This document shows positions 47,601-61,385 of a DNA stretch of 64,000 nt, in pieces (position 1 is the first letter of the stretch; every line of letters starts with the position of its first letter). Source of the DNA: Perca fluviatilis (lineage: Eukaryota; Chordata; Actinopteri; Perciformes; Percidae); contig NC_053134.1 in the NCBI RefSeq assembly GCF_010015445.1, positions 14,604,629-14,668,628 on the forward strand. The letters are read 5' to 3'. The position numbers were made by a program, and so were the translations under genes. The notes below the pieces were generated by a model. The model worked only from the letters and a program-made list of their open reading frames with translations. It did no database searches and was not told the origin of the DNA.

Positions 47601-49619
47601 GATTCGGCGTGTATGTTTACACAAAGTCATGATACCGCGTTGGATTTTGAAAGGATAGGGAGCCGAGCGACCGCTACTCATTTGCATACAGGAAAGCCCG
47701 TATTTTTGGCGGGCTGGAAAAATCGTGTTGTGTTGCGTTTGTCTCGTTCGTCACGCTCATCCCGCTCGTCATTTCCGTTAAGTGTTTTAACATAAGTGTT
47801 CTTTTTGGGACAATACTAACCATTGAAAGCGGGCACTACGGCAGTAAGTGGTCAGTGCACATTAGCAGTGTACTGACGGAAGTATGCGGACAAGACACAG
47901 CCTTACAAACAAGGTTGCACTCACTTAGGAGACAGGAAGTGTGTATCGTTTCATACCTTTGGGGCACATAGAGTGCATTGTGGTATTGGTACTTTCACTG
48001 ACTATACTTAATCTTGCCCGCACACACACACACATATGCGGGCACATTAGCTCGCACACGAGACACACACACTGCTTGACACCTTGACCCTGGTAGACAC
48101 TTGCAGACACAAACATACGTATGCATGTGCATAGTCTGGCTTACTGGATGTATAGTGCCAGGATGTCAGGCTTTGTCCCTCCCCTTCCGCTATCTGCGTG
48201 CTACTGTTCTTAAAATCCCTTCACTACGGAAAAACAACAACAACCCATGCCCATACCCATGTTTGCATTGGGCATGCATGCTCATGAATAGGTGTATGTC
48301 CTGCATGTACTTTAGACTACCACCAGCTCCATGCATTTTAATGCATTTGCGTGTGTTTTTGTCTCACACACTGTTCTATGTCTCACACACTCACCTGTGC
48401 AGAGATACACTTCAGTTTACAATATACATACACTGTACACAGAGGGACAATAAACCGTGGTATTCTGTTGCAGTTATTATGCAAACTGCAACTTTACTCC
48501 AATGTAAAACACAGGTTTATCTATTCTATATGCACAATGTATGACAGACTACTACAGTATAGAGGGGTGTAATGGTCTGTGTGTTCATTCATCTCTGTGT
48601 ATGATAAGAGTAATAGATAGATATATACACAGTGTTTCAGGCTATGGCTTCCACATATTTATAGAATGTGGAGCACAGTACAGTGTTGAGATTCTTTCTT
48701 TCCTTTATATCCTGGGAAGCTGTTCAGCACCTGAATACAATATTAAAATCTATGTTCTTGTATTCACACCTTAAATATGTATGCTATTATTGAGCAGTGT
48801 GTTTGCTTGGTGGTGTGCATTTTTGTGGTGATACATTCTTGTATCAAATCTCCTGAAAGGGATTGAAAGATTAACAAGAAAATATTTTTGCCTCACTTTC
48901 TTTTGTAATTTAACGTTAAATGTTTATGTTGAAAGGGTTGTGTCACTTTTGGTATTGGTCTCTCCTCTTTCAGAACCATAGTGTCTTTTTTCATCAGATG
49001 CAACTCCATATAGTGAGCGTTTTGACAAATAAAGCTTTCTCCTGACTTGCTGAGGTTGCTTTTAGTTTAGCTGCTGATGACATAGTGATAAACTTCATGA
49101 GGGAGGAAGGGAAAGAGAAGCGGTAAACAACCTCAGGAGAATTTGCCATCATCAAATTCAACCTGGAAAAACAAAGCATCTCTTAATTAATACTAAATGA
49201 GTAGTTGATGAACAATGCAGCAGAATGTGTTTAGGGGAAGCTTGTTTGATTATGTAGATTAGTGATGGTGGGCTGTCAAACACACAAACAAACTTACAAA
49301 GCAATACTTTAATGCCCAGTTGTGTGTGCGGGGATATCACCAGCTAGTTTGTCCGTGCTTGTATTTGTGTGTGAGAATGACTGCGTCTGTCAACAAGGGG
49401 ATAATTAGTAATTAGCATTAGCACGCCTGCCTGTGTTTCTCTGGACCCAAAGTTATTGCAATGCAGGTGTTAATGTGACTGTGATACTATTTTGGGGAGT
49501 CCAAACAAGTGGGAAGGTAAGATAAAAGATTGTTGAGGGATTAAGCACAAAAGTTCAGACTAAGTTTGGAATGTGTTTGTGAGATTGTGTTATGCAGTAA
49601 GATGATTTATTTATTGAAG
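47601..49619. other. no gene recognised
   Basis: A short CA/GT-rich stretch near 48017-48070, otherwise nothing I can support. Open frames such as 48101-48544 have no domain. Confidence 0.5.
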
Positions 49620-50060
49620 TTACACCGTATGCTGAATCAAGTTTTGACCCCCTTTTCTACAAGTGCTGGTGCATGTGTAATATTTCGAAATATAGCTGAT
49701 ACAGGTAAAACAGTAGTCAGGTATCAATACGAACCTTGCAACAATCTTTCCTTCCTGCTTCCCCAAGATTTCATTCTCATTCAGCCGCAAGAGCATTACT
49801 GAGATTGGGCATCCATGAGGCCTGGCTCGCAGTTGTTGGATGGGATCAGGGCTTTGTGCAGGCAAGTCAAATTCTTTTACACCAAAACATTTCTTTATGG
49901 GCCTCGCTTTGTGCTCGGGAGCATTGTCATGTTGAAACAGGAAAGGGTCTTCCCCAAAACTGTTGCCATAAAGATGAAAGCACACTATTGTGTAAAATAT
50001 AATCTAACATACCAACATATTGTACGCTGTACTGTAGCATTACATTTCCCTACCAAATAA
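49620..50060 (-). pseudogene. Tc1-like transposase, C-terminal half, broken
   Basis: On the minus strand the frame from 49985 encodes FLFQHDNAPEHKA with the second catalytic Asp (codon at 49928-49926), then LPAQSPDPIQQL, then RARPHG and a degraded end that stops at 49620-49622. In Tc1 transposases the second block is SPDLNPIEHLW, whose Glu is the third catalytic residue. Here it is changed to Gln and two residues are missing, so the DDE triad is lost. Upstream sequence (to 50060) shows the family in a different, stop-containing frame. The N-terminal DNA-binding part and the element ends are not recognisable. Confidence 0.75.
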
Positions 50061-52224
50061 AAACTAGATCAAAACCTGGGAAAATACTACTACTTACATA
50101 CTGTACATATTGTTTAAATTAATGTAAATAAACTTAATTAAATAATTTCCCTTTACTTCAACTCCAGGATTTAAATCTATTTAGCCTCTGGTCACAAGTG
50201 AACTTCTCCAACCTGTAGACTACTGCTAATTGGTATCATGTTTTGAGCTCATTTGTAGAAATAACTCTCTCAAAAATCCAAAGCAGTCTGGTGTTCTTCC
50301 TCCACCACAACGCTGAGTGTAGCATTTTACATTTGCATATCCATCATTTCAATTCCCCTGATTCTTTCCCTGCTCATATGCTTATGATCTAAAAAATTTG
50401 AGCAGTTGAGGTATTATATGGGAGATGGAGAAGGTAAAGCTTTGAAACTTACCTTTAAATCTAAATTTGTTTTGAGCTCACTCAATTTGCAATTTAAATA
50501 CCAAATACGTTTGACAGCGCCAAGGCGGCTGAAGCTCACCATCTGATCACATTTGACTAGGCTTTACGCACTCCTCACAGGTCGCTTATCACAGTAAGAA
50601 AGCCAACACCATAATTACATTTGATATCTGCAAAAACCTAGAGATACTCCAAACTAAACGACCTGAGGTAAAGTCCCATTATTGCCAATTCAGCTGTAAT
50701 AGCTCAGTACTGGTAATGCCAACAGACCCACAGAACATGCTTATAATTAAATCTATTCTGATTTAAATAAAAGCTTGGGGTAAAAAGTGGCTTAATATTT
50801 CTAAAAGTGCAAAGTAAAACAAAAAAAGTTAATTCAAAATATGAATATGAGGATGAAAACAATGACCTCATTGGTGATACTTTTAAGGTTATCACTGAGT
50901 TGGACATTAAGTTTTTTATGTTTTTACTACAATGCAATTTAATAGTGCTGTTACTGCACATCCATTTCGTATCGTTTTCTTTTCTACTTTCAGGATTATT
51001 TTAAAGCGATTAGACAACGGTAATGGTGGAAGATCAGTGGAAGGAGAAATGGGTGAGAAAGAAGAGAGAGAGTGAATCATGGAGGTATAGTTTTGATATA
51101 AAAGATTGTACAAGAACAAGAGGGTCAATGGAAGAAACACTATACTGCTCTCTTATTTCTGCCAGGTCGTGACACAGAGAGAAAGATGGAGCAGTGCCAG
51201 TGCCAAAATACTGCCAGGAGGTAATGATAGGAGCATGGATGTCGAACTGCCTCTCCTCCCCGTCTTTCTCCTACCATCCTGTCTGGGTGGGTGGTAAAAG
51301 CCTTTTTATCTCATTCTAAGTCATTATCACGTGTCACTATGTCATTAATAGACCTCTGCTCCCCACTCCCTGCTCCACAGCCAGCTTGAGAGAGAAGGAA
51401 ACAGCAATGGTGAAAGTACAAAAGAAGTGTGAGAGCAGCACGGCAGGAAAGATAAGGCAATAGAGAGTGAGAGAAATTGTGTGTGTTTATGTGTGAGTAG
51501 AAGCTTGCTTGAGCGTGTGCATTTTACACCTTGCGCATGACTGGAACTGAATCCACTTAGAGGGGAGAGAGGTTCTCAATCTGACTGACAACTCTTTCCG
51601 CATAGTTAAGAATCACAAGCAAACAGTCCATGTGGGGAAACTGCAGTTATAACTGTGATGCTGATGGGAGATAGAGGCATCAGAAAGCCGACTGGATTTC
51701 ACACACGATCACGCAAACACCACTGGCTCAGACCTCTCATTCCTTCTGCTCTGAACACTGCACTGCACAAGGTAGTGATATTATTTTGCATGGTATAGTG
51801 CAACAAAGCTTACATGCAGGTGTGCCAAAAGGGTGAACACCTTCGTGAGTAGACAGTTTATCCAGTCCTCTCAGATTTTCTTACTCTGCTGACCTTGAAG
51901 ACAAAATTAGTTTGACTTTTTCTCTCTACTGAAGAGTTTCATCGCCTTCACAGGTAGTCCTCCATTCCAGTGCAGTCTCCCAAAACGAATGTTCTTTAGT
52001 CTAAAAGACTGGTTTATGCATCAATGGAATTTTACATCAGCAAAATAGGCTTGATGCTCTTAACCGGCAAAGGCTGCACAGGAAAGATGAACGGGTAAAA
52101 AGTAAAAGGTAGCATTTCCATATCAACACACTACTGTCAAAACAAAGATGCAAAGTATCTAAGTGTCAGCTAAAATGTCTGAGGTATGGAAGGTTTTAAA
52201 TACAATTCCACCCCTCTCTTGCAT
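50061..52224. other. no gene recognised
   Basis: Ordinary sequence with a purine-rich stretch near 51020-51070. No coding domain or repeat I can name. Confidence 0.5.
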
Positions 52225-52560
52225 TTTTCAATCAATCCATTTCATTTGTCACATGAAATCGTACGAGGTACAGTTCCAGTGAAATGTAATTCTATCAGCT
52301 CCTTCAACTTGGGCATAATCATGAAGCAGAATGTGGTCGTCAGATCAGCACACAGATCCGTCACCTGGTTGAATGGCTGGATTCAGCCAAGTCTCGGCGA
52401 AAGGACACTACAGCTCCGGAAATCCCGCTGGAAACTGACGCAGGCACGGAGACCAGCTCACTGTCTAGCAGGATTCCCAGCGGAAAAGTCACAGTCGGTC
52501 TTCAATTCCTCCACAATTGCCTCGGTGCCCCCTCTGATATAGAGATGGAAATGAACGCTG
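52225..52560 (-). mobile_element. possible retroelement 3' part, minus strand
   Basis: The plus strand begins TCAATCAATCCATTTCATTT, GTCACATGAAATCGTACGAG, then GTTCCAGTGAAATGTAATT. In reverse this is a TGACAAATGAAATGGATTGA-type tail like the one at 15534-15590. The adjacent 250 bases are GC-richer than the surroundings, but I do not recognise a protein. Confidence 0.35.
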
Positions 52561-55103
52561 AGATGGTCATAGCTGGCAGCTTTTCCTCTGTGTTTTGAGC
52601 ACAGAGAACTATATTTTGCAAGCACATTACATTGCATTTTGAACAGAAATTAACACTCGCAAAAAGTTTTTTAGTTTGAGCAAAAATAATTTTTTGTTTG
52701 AGCAAAAAAATACTATTCCGTGCTCAATAAATGTATTTGCCCGTTTGCTATTATCCATATTAATGTGCAATAATAACCCCTCTCACGCAGTTTATTCATG
52801 TGCCCTCTCAAAAACTCTCTGTGTGCAGGTAGACGCAACCTCTTCACTCTGTGCGCGCTCAACTCTTGACACACTTGCTCAAATTTTCACAGCGTTACAA
52901 GTGTGCCACAAAACCAACCAATCGGAGAATTGAAGGTCAATTCTGATTGGCTGTTTGTCTCCAATTAAATCGTAAGTAGCAGGAAACACATCTACGGGGT
53001 CTTTGATACAACACCTGCAGTGATTCCCCAGCAAGGGGTATTTCTGCTGTAGCCAGGGGATACTTGGAAAGATTGTGGAGCAGCTTAACTAATCAAAATA
53101 ATAATTAAAATTATGATTTATTTAAAACAATATATCAGCTAAAACAGCTCAACACTGATGTTTAAACATATAGCGAAGTAATGAATGGTAGAAATAAATA
53201 GCTAAAAGTAGGCCTACTGACTAAACAGTTCAAATGATTAGCTAAAAGTAATGGATGACTGTTGAAACATTAAGCCACACTTCAAGTAGTAGGCCTAGCT
53301 AGTAGAATTTCTGACCAAACCAACCTAAATGTTTACAGTTCAACTGCATGAAAATGTAAGAATATTCACTTTAATAGGCTATAATAAATAGTGTGAACAC
53401 ATTGGGAATTGATAGGGCGGGGTATGCGAGTTAATATGACTATGGCTATGGGGGAACCTTAGATCAGAAAAGTTGGAAAGCTTTCTATAAATCCACATTC
53501 TATAAATATGTGGAAGCCAGAGCCTGAACTACAGTATTTTATATTACTGACCTACTACTGTCATAGCCACATGCCATCATTGTCCGGAGAGATGACTGGA
53601 GAGTTCCGCGCCCGAGTTGTGCATTACTGGAAACATCCTTGTTTTTGCTTGTACAAACAGCTAGTGTGTTGTCAGAGGGATTTGGAAGGAAATCTGTTTC
53701 TCTAGACATCCCTGCTGATAGAGTAAATATTGATCTTTTATTTTTTTTGGTAACACATTAGATATTAGACATAAGTCTTTACTGGTAATAAACCTTTAAG
53801 GCTGCAAAATATTTTGTATGTACTCTCAAACGGCCTGATCCTACAGCCTGTGCAGCAGGAGTAACCAGGCACCAGACTGCATTGATTCAAACAGGGAGGG
53901 GAATCACACCTTAAGTCAATGCTCTGTATTACAAAAGTGTAATATTACTCTGCCAGTGTTGCTTTTGGTTGTGGGTCTAAATGCCATGTGTCACACCGTG
54001 TTCTCTGTGCTCTGCAGTGCTGTGACCTTTTAGTAAGAATGCCTTGTTCAAGCTGGGATAACATCCAACAGATAATAAATGTTTTGAGTAAAGATACATG
54101 TGATATTACATTAAAAAATGTACTTGATGAAAATTAAGTCAATGAATTATCAGCTTCCTTAAAATTCTTGGTAAATTCAGCTGTTGGTGTGCAAAGCAGA
54201 CACACCTCTTTCCTGCTCAATAAAACAAAAAAAGAAGTAATTCATGCAACATTCTAAATTCTCTATTTTATGACATTAGGAAAACAAAGTTTCAAGCCCT
54301 AATTTGCTCTTCGTCATTTGTTTTCAGAGGGAGATGTACAGTACACATACCTTCCTGTAAGGCATAGCAGTGGCCACAGCATGAACAAATAATGGCTTCC
54401 TTCCTCAAGCTTTAATAATGTGCTTTTATATGAATGTGACGCAGGCTAGTGAAAAGCAGAAAATCCTTGACTGCATGAATAAAACTCTGGAAAGAAAATG
54501 GAACAAACCGCCCGCTGGAATGCCATTAGTTTGAAATCAGTGGATATTGTGTTCCTCAGGGTACTGTATAACAATATCGTATGTCAGGTTTTGATAAGCT
54601 GGAGGCAATAGGCACACCCATTAAAACCAATTGACAAGTAGGATAACAAGTACTGGTGAGTGTCAGTCTCTCTCTCTGTCACATACACACTATATACACA
54701 GAGGAAAACTCTTTTGCTCTGCAGTCCTATCTCTGCTGTTCTTGTATATTTTCTTTTGTTTATTTCGCTTTCTTTTTTTTTTAGATACATTTTTTTTCAG
54801 ATTCCCAATTCAGCAGTACCCTTAAAGTTCTCAAACTCCAAATACTCCCCTGCTTCCTTTTGCAAAACCTTTCTATACCTACCTATCGTCAGTTTTGCTT
54901 GAGTCCCAAGAGTACTGAACAATAAATCTCACACAACAATCTGAAATTCACTTTGCAGGTTCAAATTCAGCAAGGTGAAGGTTGCTGGAGTTTTAATTAA
55001 TTTCCATGGTAATGAGCATAGAAGCAAAGTGGTGTAAAAGTCATAAATTTCACAAAGTGAATTTATTAAAAACAGAAAGAGGAGCAAAACGTGACAAAGT
55101 TCT
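52561..55103. other. no gene recognised
   Basis: AT-rich. No feature supported. Confidence 0.5.
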
Positions 55104-55280
55104 GCCATCCATTCATTTATCAGTCCTTTTTCTAATACCAGCCTATTTATTGAAGGGTCACAAGAAGGGTGGACCCTATCCCAGCATGCACTGGGATAAA
55201 CAAAGAGAATACCCCGCAGAGTCTGGGACAACCCATAGATACATTCACACTAGCGTTCAGAAATAAGAGCAATTACGAAT
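55104..55280 (+). repeat. degenerate dispersed fish repeat
   Basis: CCATCCATTCATTTATCAGT, AAGGGTCACAAGAAGGGTGG, CCCTATCCCAGCATGCACTG and ACATTCACACTAGCGTTCAG follow the order of a widespread teleost repeat (ending of the type CCATTCACACTCACACCTA). Family class is uncertain. Confidence 0.6.
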
Positions 55281-56588
55281 TCAGGATTGATGGACCCAGA
55301 TGGGTCTGAAACTGACTTTATGTCCAGAACCACCAGGTGACGCCACTTAACACTTATTTACTAGGTTTACCAGGACTATGTGTTCATCAAACCTTTCCAC
55401 ACATTGCATGTACAGTAGAACACAAAAACTCTATCCCATGCATACTGACCCCTAAACATAAATTGCTACACCTGTCATGCATGGACTTCCGAAGCCCATT
55501 TTGCTTAATGTCTCCTGAAAGAAAAGAAAAAAACATTCCCTCATCTTCTTCCCACCTATGGCCCTGTTTCTTCATTTCACCTGCCCCCTTTCCCTCCACT
55601 CCTTTTAGCTTTATGCTGGGTTTGTATTTTGCGAATACAGAGCACAGTGTTTCTGTGACTGGGGAGTGTCAGCATGTCTCTTCACTTGATATGCATTAGA
55701 TTTTCCACACTTTCTGGCAGTTATCTGATTCCAACTCAATACGCTGCCGAGGGAAATTGAGTCCTAAGGCCAGAAGAAAGAAAGAGAGGTTTTTGGCGGC
55801 TTTTTAAATTCATTACAGTATTCTGCTGGGGTCTCGACGGAGCTAGCCTGGCAGCACAAGGCCACGAAGTAATGTGTTATAGCAATTGGGGGGGAGGGTG
55901 GGAGCTTAACAAACCATGCTGCCACTGCAATACAGGAGCTGTTCTCTTCATCGCACTTTTATACAACCTGCTAACTTAATGACCCATATGGCCTTTCTTC
56001 TCACACTATCCTCAGGAATCAACTCTATATCCATACTAGTAGTACAGTTTTGAATGGTTAAGAAGAAAGGTCAAAATCAGTACAGCAGAGACGGAGATAG
56101 TGTCCCTTTATAGTTACTAGTATGGGTCAAGCAGACACCTAGACGATCTACTAACATTGCAACATGGAACGTCAGGACCATGTTTATATAAGGAAAGACA
56201 GCATAGATCATGCTCCATGACACAAGCTAGCATGTTAAGGCCCACTCCTGTCTGGTAAATGCCAACTTTAAAATTGTGCACCCAGATTTTGTATCCCAAG
56301 CTTTTGTAGTCTCTAAACCTAAAATGAGACAATCTGCTGACATGACTAGGGTAAGAGCCGTTTTCACTGTACTCCCCATAACCAGTAAAGTGATCCTGAT
56401 GTATAAAATTGGTGGATTTCCCCATTGAGAGCAGCAAAGTCTTCAATTTTTGCTTTGCTGTCCAGTGCTTTACAGTCAACTACAAGAAACGTCAAGGTTT
56501 TTTAAAATACTTGATCAATCTAAAAATAAGTCTATACTTTGTTATATAAGTTGTACTTCTCACTCAGTTGTAGCAATATTCTATAACA
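55281..56588. other. no gene recognised
   Basis: No supported feature. Confidence 0.5.
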
Positions 56589-56592
56589 TTAA

Positions 56593-56675
56593 AGGAATAG
56601 TTTTAGGAACTATGCTTATTCACTCTCTTGCTGAGAGATGAGACAGTCGATGCCACGCTAAATATAAGCTATTAC
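56593..56675 (+). mobile_element. TTAA-type element, left-end fragment
   Basis: TTAA (56589-56592) followed by AGGAATAGTTTTAGGAACTA, ATTCACTCTCTTGCTGAGAG, GATGAGACAGTCGATGCCAC and GCTAAATATAAGCTA. This matches the left end of a very common fish element (AGGAATAGTTCGACATTTTG...). The rest is missing. Confidence 0.65.
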
Positions 56676-59600
56676 TCAATAATTAACATGTAATATCTTT
56701 TAATGTTGTTTAATGTCATTGTTTAATGTGTACAAAACCAAAGTGTTATGCTCACTGTCCCTTCATATGTGGTATTGATCTTCTCATCTCACTCTTGGCC
56801 AAAAAGAGAGTAAGTCTAATTTAGAAAATGTCAAACTGTACATTTCACTTCTAGTATGTGCTGCATGTCAGTTTAGCGTATCTGTGTTCAGCTAAGTTTA
56901 GATTGCTAAACATTCCCAAATACCTCACCTGACATAACATTTTTTTTTTTTTTACATTATGTCAGTGTGAAACAGCTTCACTGTTCATAGAGAGCAGACA
57001 ACCAATGACTGCAATGTACAGTACAGCTACATGTTTAAAGTGCTCTCTGTTGACCTGCCAATATTTGCACAGAAACACTGCAGCTTTTTTATTACATGCC
57101 CAATTCCCAGTAAAAAAATCATTTCAATCTGAAAACTGAATTTCTTGGCCGACAATCTGCCGGAGCGCATTCAAGGAGCTAAAGAGCGTAAGGTTGACGT
57201 TAAAGGTCGTTGATAAGCTGACCTGTGCTAATCAACTGCTAGTGGAAGACTACTTTATACCTGCAAGGATTCTGTGCCTTATTTTTTCACCGTGTTGCAA
57301 GAGTGTAATTTTTATCTTTCAATTATTGTTTATACTGCTGCTTAGCCAGACAACCCTTTACTGGACAGCTTTTATAGGAGGGCAAGCATCCATAACATGA
57401 ATATCTACAATGAAAACAAAAGTGTATCCATACAGTATCAATCTCTCTTGTGCACTGAAAGTATTTAGGCATTTTACAATGTGTCAAGCTGTCTGCAGAT
57501 ATGTCTTGTTTTGTGTTTTATAAAAACTTGTCAGGTGCCAAGTCAGAGATGAGAAATAACTTAAATGTGGGTTTATGTAGCTAAAACAATCCCCAAGCAG
57601 CTGCATGAAGATGAACGTCACTGAGTAACGTGACTGGTGATCTAACACAGCACTGCTTAATCAACACACTGACAAACCACAAGTGGAAGAGCGCTGCACT
57701 TTGAAGGGATATCACCTTTCCTCAAGCTTTCTGTTATCCACCGAGCTGACAGTGTGTCTCTGTTGTTTGATCTTCTCCAATGCAACTGCCCCCCGCCCCC
57801 TTCTTTTTAACTCCGATTTCATTTAAATTTTTTGGACTAAATTGAAAAATAAAAGTTGTTTTTCCAAGCTGTTTTAATAATAACAAGCACTAATTGTTCC
57901 CATGCCATCCCTGTGTTAGGCATGGGCTTCTGTTTCCCATCTCTTATTTATAGCCAGCCTCCCTGTTCTACCTCTTCCATTATCGTGTTGTCTTTTTGTT
58001 CCCTCTCCTTCATTTTCATGCTCTCTCTATCTTTGTCATTTTACTCATTCTCCCAAGCTCTATCTTTCTCTGTCTCTCTGCCTTTGAAGACAGTTAGCTG
58101 ACAGATGTGTGTAGAGAATAGCTTCTGACAACTGTGGCATTCCTGTCATCTGTCATCGTGAGAGGGAGAGAGACAAAGATAAGTCACCGGAGAACCAAAG
58201 TGAGAATACCAGGGGAAACAATTACTTTAAAGGAAAGGCTTTTGCATTTTGTGGTCAAGTGTCTCTCTTGTCTAGCCTGCCTCTTGCAGAGCTGTAGCGG
58301 TGTTTTACAGGCAAAACTGCCTGTGAAAAACCAGCGTTAGAACGTAAGCGTATACAAATACGTTTTGTTTAATTCTCTCTGCACTGCCGTTCTCACTCCC
58401 TCTCTCTGGCACGAGGCATCCATCTGCAGACTATAGTTCAGTGCAGCTGTTGCGGTAGCACAAATCTCTCTTTTTTTGTCTTTTTTAAAAATGAATCGTG
58501 AAGCCAACAGCAAAGCCCAACTTTACTTTTAATGAAATCAAAGAAAAGAGAAATGTTCTCCCTTCGTATTAAAATAGTCAAAAATCAATACTAGAGTAAC
58601 CTACTTCCTTGTCCAGCTGCTGCAATAAATATGCAGATGAGGAAATCATCTGAGAAGTGTTTGATGGTTATTTATCTGTGCTTTAGAACATAGTCACTGC
58701 AAAACAATCGTAAAGTAAGCTTTATTTATCCCTCTCTACTGTACAATGACAGATTCAAGTACCATCAAAACATTAGTTCTGCTGGTATACAGATGGACCG
58801 GAGTAGGCTATGTGATGTTAGCTATTCACTGAATAGGAGGTGTAAAGCCCCGACCATTTCTAGCACTTAAAGTAATTGTTATGCATTGCTCCCGGGTTGA
58901 CCCAGGTGAGCTCTGAATTGTCAATCAATTGGGATATACCCATGTAGACTGGCTCGGTTTGAATTTCCAAAACGAGGGTTGAACGCTGATCAGACAACCC
59001 TAGCCCAACCCTGGTAGTTGGTGTGAAAGAGGTATTAGTGAGCAGGTGGTCTGCCACCCTTGTGGTCAAATGATGACCCGTTCTACCTCGTAAGCCACAA
59101 TGGACTGGGTCCAGGGTCGATTCGAATTTTTGCCCAATGTGAGCTGGGAAAGGATCATGCTTAGATGGGGGTATCGCTAATGGATAAACAGATGAGGTAA
59201 AATACTACAAAAAGGACAACAAAGAATTATAAAATAAGCTATTTTCTTCTAATATTTTGAAACCTGCATTGTTCACATGGACGCGCCATCTTTATCCTTC
59301 CCACTTTTATCTGGCGAATTGCTACATTTCTTGGTGTATTACCGGCACCAACTGTTCATTAGTGGAACAGTATTTTACTGTGGGCAACAATGTGTATGTT
59401 TTGTGTGTTGTCACCTGTGTGCATGTGGACTTGTTAATAAAGCATGAGATAAAACTGAACTGGAGACTCGCTCATCCAACCATTGTCCCATTGCACCACT
59501 TGTGCTAAAATCTCAACAAGGTAGCTTTGTGTTAATCCATTACCATAGCAAACAATTAGACTTAAAATAGCCACTTCCACATGTGCAGAGTATAATGTCT

Positions 59601-60611
59601 GGTGTGATTTAGGGGATAATTGCAGTGCTGTCTAGTTTGACCTATGTCCATAATATTCAGTCTTCTCTCAGTTGTAACAAGATAATAGTCATGTGTTAAG
59701 TACTCCTCTGCCAGTTGGCAGAATCCTGAGATGATTTACAGGGCCTTTGGGACTTCCAGCCTCATTTTGAAACATTTGTGCCAGCTCTGCTTCATGTTGT
59801 GAGAAGCTAACAATGCAAGGGGTGAAGGTCCACTGGTTCAGTTAGGCTCTCACTACTCTGTAAAGGGCCAGAGGAACTGAGTGGATGAACTGCATCTTCT
59901 GTGCAGGATAAGAGGGTCAACTATTCTTCCACAGGCCTGTAATCAAAACCCATTTTGCACTCCCACAAAATTACACTGCATTGCTCTGCCAACCAGTTTG
60001 ATTCTATTTTGTATGCAAGGAGTAGAATCTTGGTGCGTGTATGTGTGTTCAAGCATACAGAAAATGCATTTCTGGATTCATGCTCACTCCTTCAAGCATG
60101 TAGATGTGCTTGTTTCCCTGATTTCCAGGATCCAGTCTACAAGGCTCGGCTCTCACCGTGCTTTCATCAGCTTTGAATCCTGACATGAATACAGATGCAG
60201 CTTCACTTCCCCACAGCCGTGTTCACATTACAACTAATGTCAACTACCAGCTCCTCGAACTAAAATTAAAATATTTTCAATTGTTTTCAAATGTGCTCTC
60301 TTGCTAGTTTAATCACAGGATACAGCCACATTTAAATGGGTAAAATAGCCTCTCCTATTCAAATCATACATACACTTCATGTGTTTGAATTCCTCTGCTT
60401 GTGCAGTGACCTTTTTCTCACATATCTCCACCTGATTGTGATTAATTTGGCCATTTGTCTCTACTTGTCCCAACCTGTGGTTTATTCACGCATTGTGATA
60501 TGTTGTTTGATTTATTACCAAAGTGAATGTATGATGTGATTGATCAATCAAGACCTGAGGAGTTGAATGAGACAGATACTGATACATCTTGTCTTGTGAT
60601 CGGATTAGTTA
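56676..60611. other. no gene recognised
   Basis: Plain sequence. Possible old repeat fragment at 58850-59120 (GGGTTGACCCAGG and GTTGGTGTGAAAGAGGTAT) that I cannot name. Open frames up to 100 codons without domains. Confidence 0.45.
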
Positions 60612-60615
60612 TTAA

Positions 60616-60900
60616 AGGGGTACTCCAGCGATATGAAATTGCCTTTCCATAAGGTTAGGGGATGCACAAGAGAAAGATACAAAAAAAGAGGGCCAAATCA
60701 AAGCAGCAGGGGTTGATCCTGACTTTTAATACATAGTATAGATCCTACACTTCCCATAAAGCAACTCCTTCTATCCCTACTCTTTCATTAGACTATCCCG
60801 CCACCTAAATGCCCAGTTTTTTCAAGCCCCTCATCTTAAATAGTGTTTTTTTTCTCTGAAGGTTTGTACTGTATTTCATAAAAGTGTAATAATTTATTCT
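60616..60900 (+). mobile_element. TTAA-type element, left-end fragment
   Basis: TTAA (60612-60615) followed by AGGGGTACTCCAGCGATATG, then AGGCCAAATCAAAGCAGCAG and CTGACTTTTAATACATAGTA. It starts as a known fish element does (AGGGGTACTCCAGCGAT), without a recognisable right end. Confidence 0.5.
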
Positions 60901-61324
60901 AACATTAAAGCAGGGGCGGTCTTTATTTCGGCCAAGGCCAATGCTATTATATGCTGCAGGGATGCTGTGAAGGGTTATTATGTGAGAAAGTACACTCAGG
61001 TTTTAAATACGACCTAAGATTTAAGGGGCATAAACTCTAGTGCTTTCAAGGACTTTAAAAAGTACATATTTCGCAATGTGAAGAGTCTATCCTATATCTG
61101 CTCTCTCTATTCAGACTATAACGCTTTCATAGTAGGATTTAAAATGTTATTCAATGAATTATATAATGGGAAGGTTATTTGTCCATAATGTTATTTTTTA
61201 TTAGAGTGCAAAAAAGTCCCTCACAGGGAGAGACTGTAGCCTGATTACTTTATTTAGTCTGTTTATTCATTAAAAAGCACTATTGAATTTATGTTCATTA
61301 GCACAGGCTAATGAGAACGTCCAG

Positions 61325-61325
<1 letters not shown>
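60901..61325. other. no gene recognised
   Basis: No supported feature. Confidence 0.5.

Positions 61326-61382
<57 letters not shown>
61326..61382. repeat. (TG)n microsatellite
   Basis: About 28 TG units. Confidence 0.98.

Positions 61383-61385
<3 letters not shown>

Noticed and set aside
60616..61000. A complete TTAA transposon
   Set aside because: No matching right end of the AGGGGTACTCCAGCG type is present.
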